From assembly GCA_002498285.1 (NCBI GenBank), contig DAGU01000102.1, positions 9,450 to 16,314 of the forward strand: a DNA stretch of 6,865 nucleotides, read 5' to 3'. This DNA comes from Methanomassiliicoccus sp. UBA386 (GTDB taxonomy: Archaea > Thermoplasmatota > Thermoplasmata > Methanomassiliicoccales > Methanomassiliicoccaceae). Shown piece after piece: positions 5,121 to 6,865 of this stretch. The number at the start of each line of letters is the position of its first letter. The first letter of the stretch is position 1. The notes under the pieces are model-generated. The model made no database searches. It worked only from the letters and a program-made list of their open reading frames with translations, and had not been told where the DNA came from. A program made the position numbers and the translations under genes.

Positions 5121-6865
5121 ATGGTGAGAACATTGAACCTAGGGCTTGGAATCGACACAGGAGGCACTTTCACCGACGCAGCGATATTGGACCTTGACAC
5201 CAAGAGGGTACTGGTGAAGGCCAAGTCTCCGACCACATATCACGATCTCGCAGTGGGTATAACGGGCGCCATCGACAACGCCCTCGCACAGAAGGCCGTC
5301 GATGTCAAGAACATAAAGATGGTGGGGCTCTCCACCACTCTGGCCACCAACTCCATCTTGGAGGGCAGGGGCGGGGAGGTCGGCCTGATAGGCATAGGAT
5401 GGACGCCCGACAAGGATTGGGAGTTCCCGGCCAAGGTAGCCCGCTACATCAAGGGGGGTTACGATTCCATGGGCGCGCTGGCCGAACGAATGGACGAGGC
5501 CGAGGCGGAGAGGGTCATCGACGAGATGTGCCCCCAGGTGGACGCCGTGGTGGTATCGGGCAAGTTCAGCGTCGCCAACCCCGTCCAGGAGAGCACGGTC
5601 TGCGGCATGATCGGCCGGAAGTACGGCATTCCGGTGATCATGGCGAGCCATATGACCGCCGAGCTGGGCATATACGAGCGCACCGTGACCGCGGTGCTGA
5701 ACGCCCGCCTCCTGCCGGTCATCCAGGACTTCCTGAGGTCGGTGGAAAAGGTGCTTGCCGAGCGGCACATAGACGCCACGGTTTACGTCTTCAAGGGGGA
5801 CGGGGGCCTGATGAGCCTGGGTGTCGCCAAGAACATGCCCGTAGAGACCATCCTGTCCGGGCCGGCGGCGAGCCTGATGGGGGGCATGGCCCTGGCGGGC
5901 GTGGACAGCTGCGCGGTAGTGGACGTCGGGGGTACGTCCACTGATATCGCGTACATCGACGAGGGTTTCCCCCGCCTCAATCAGGAGGGCGCCATGGTGG
6001 GCAACTGGAGGACCCGGGTCCAGGCCATCGATATCTGGACCGCCGCGCTGGGAGGGGACTCCGTCCTGCGCAATGACGACAAGGGCGATCTGACGCTTGG
6101 GCCCGACCGAGTCCTGCCAGTGTCAGTGGCGTCTAGACAATATCCCGTTCTCAAGGAGCGCATGACCGCCCTCAACACCGTCACGTTCTTCGTTACCAGT
6201 CGGCCGCCGGCGGCCAATTTCTCCGCCAAGGACCGCAGCGTCTACGAGTTCGTCAGGAAGAACGCCCCCTGCAGCATGCACGACGCACTGAGGGGCATCG
6301 ACGACGTGGTCTTCGTCAGGGAGCAGCTCATGAGCCTGAAGTCCAGGGGCTTCATCCTGGAGGTGGGATTGTCGCCGACCGATGCCATGACCGTAAGGGG
6401 GCAGTTCAAGGATGCGGACCGGGAGGCGGCCGAGCTAGGCTTCAGGATATTCGGTGCCCGAATATCAGAGGAGCCGAGAGAGCTAGCGGACAAGGTCTTC
6501 GATCTGGCGGTAACCCGCATAGGTCAGGAGCTGATCAGGAAGGGCATATCGGATATCGGAGCGGAGCTGAACGGCGACCAGGCGCTCAGATCGCTGACCA
6601 AGGCGGCAGCGGGCGACGGTACCCTGAAGGACTTTGACATAAAGGCCCGGCCCAGGTATCCCATAGTGGGGGTGGGGGCCCCCGCCCACGTTCTGGTCAA
6701 GCCCCTGCAGGAACGCATGGACGGCGAAGTCGTCATCACCGACAACTACGACGTGGGCAATGCAGTGGGAGCGGTGCTCAGCCAGATATCGGAATCCATA
6801 CTGGTCAAGGTGTATCCGAAGGAGCTCAAGTACGTGGTGGTCGCCCCCGGCTCGTCGCCCATGCT
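5121..6865 (+). CDS. Hydantoinase/oxoprolinase-family (HyuA-like) ATPase, 3' end missing
   Basis: An open frame of 581 codons without a stop, cut by the window edge. It belongs to the ASKHA-fold hydantoinase/oxoprolinase family, whose members couple ATP hydrolysis to opening of cyclic amides (N-methylhydantoin, 5-oxoproline) or to acetone carboxylation. Motifs seen: phosphate-1 loop GIDTGGTFTD (10-19), STTLATNSILEG (71-82), SGPAAS (246-251), phosphate-2 loop VVDVGGTSTDIA (267-278), and a C-terminal G-V-G-A and DNYDVGNAVGA (541-551). The region around 305-440 departs from typical HyuA: the AGGGS-like loop reads ALGGDS, and about 60 residues (375-430) look like an inserted helical or winged-helix-like segment. 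No HyuB partner is visible; it could lie beyond the edge. ATG 5121 is chosen for the family N-terminus and the TATA box 30 bp upstream. The substrate is unknown. Confidence 0.87.
   Translation, partial: MVRTLNLGLGIDTGGTFTDAAILDLDTKRVLVKAKSPTTYHDLAVGITGAIDNALAQKAVDVKNIKMVGLSTTLATNSILEGRGGEVGLIGIGWTPDKDWEFPAKVARYIKGGYDSMGALAERMDEAEAERVIDEMCPQVDAVVVSGKFSVANPVQESTVCGMIGRKYGIPVIMASHMTAELGIYERTVTAVLNARLLPVIQDFLRSVEKVLAERHIDATVYVFKGDGGLMSLGVAKNMPVETILSGPAASLMGGMALAGVDSCAVVDVGGTSTDIAYIDEGFPRLNQEGAMVGNWRTRVQAIDIWTAALGGDSVLRNDDKGDLTLGPDRVLPVSVASRQYPVLKERMTALNTVTFFVTSRPPAANFSAKDRSVYEFVRKNAPCSMHDALRGIDDVVFVREQLMSLKSRGFILEVGLSPTDAMTVRGQFKDADREAAELGFRIFGARISEEPRELADKVFDLAVTRIGQELIRKGISDIGAELNGDQALRSLTKAAAGDGTLKDFDIKARPRYPIVGVGAPAHVLVKPLQERMDGEVVITDNYDVGNAVGAVLSQISESILVKVYPKELKYVVVAPGSSPM

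Noticed and set aside
5399..5944. A 181-codon open frame in another plus-strand frame within the hydantoinase-like gene
   Set aside because: Its translation is Gly/Arg/Pro-rich low-complexity sequence, while the overlapping frame carries all hydantoinase-family motifs.
1..6865. CRISPR arrays, tRNA or rRNA genes, transposases and integration sites
   Set aside because: I saw no regularly spaced repeats, cloverleaf-like segments, rRNA-like stretches, transposase motifs or terminal inverted repeats. The only long repeat is the pair of corrinoid genes.

Overview
The window looks like chromosome from a methylotrophic, anaerobic archaeon, most plausibly of the Methanomassiliicoccales or a related Thermoplasmatota lineage. 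Four things point there: corrinoid proteins paired with a uroporphyrinogen-decarboxylase-fold (MtaA/MtbA-type) methyltransferase; an HTH_10 (Bat-type) regulator; AT-rich TATA-like boxes in front of genes; and one gene with no Shine-Dalgarno sequence that is probably near-leaderless. The coding DNA is GC-rich. The lineage assignment is an inference by eye; no database search was possible.

Layout. Positions 1-188 are a non-coding leader with a hairpin plus T-run, a 15-bp dyad, an AT-rich promoter-like stretch and a second hairpin. Then follow a corrinoid protein (189-830), a zinc-dependent UroD-family methyltransferase (843-1952), and a second corrinoid protein (2095-2745) that is a paralogue of the first and probably has its own promoter. 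Next is a tightly packed set of three genes: a short G3E/COG0523 GTPase with a CxCC metal motif (2831-3499), a His/acid-rich orphan protein overlapping it by four bases (3496-3969), and a seven-cysteine zinc-ribbon-like protein (3974-4327). A convergent HTH_10 regulator (4966-4334, minus) is followed by a 154-bp divergent intergenic region holding an inverted repeat, and then by a hydantoinase/oxoprolinase-family ATPase (5121 onward) that runs off the end of the window.

How it may work together. The corrinoid proteins would carry a methyl group on cobalt, and the zinc methyltransferase would move it to or from a thiol or other carrier. No MtaB, MtmB, MtbB or MttB gene and no RamA-type activator lies in the window, so the methyl donor is unknown and those parts must be elsewhere or replaced. 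The GTPase trio resembles a metal-delivery or cofactor-insertion module and may serve the zinc or cobalt enzyme next to it. The regulator probably controls itself and/or the divergent hydantoinase-like gene.

The most striking observation is the mosaic relationship between the two corrinoid genes. Four perfectly identical blocks (28, 74, 80 and 83 bp) alternate with segments only about 40-60 percent identical, which suggests recurrent gene conversion. The most novel candidate system is the GTPase / His-rich protein / Cys-rich protein operon beside the methyltransferase genes.
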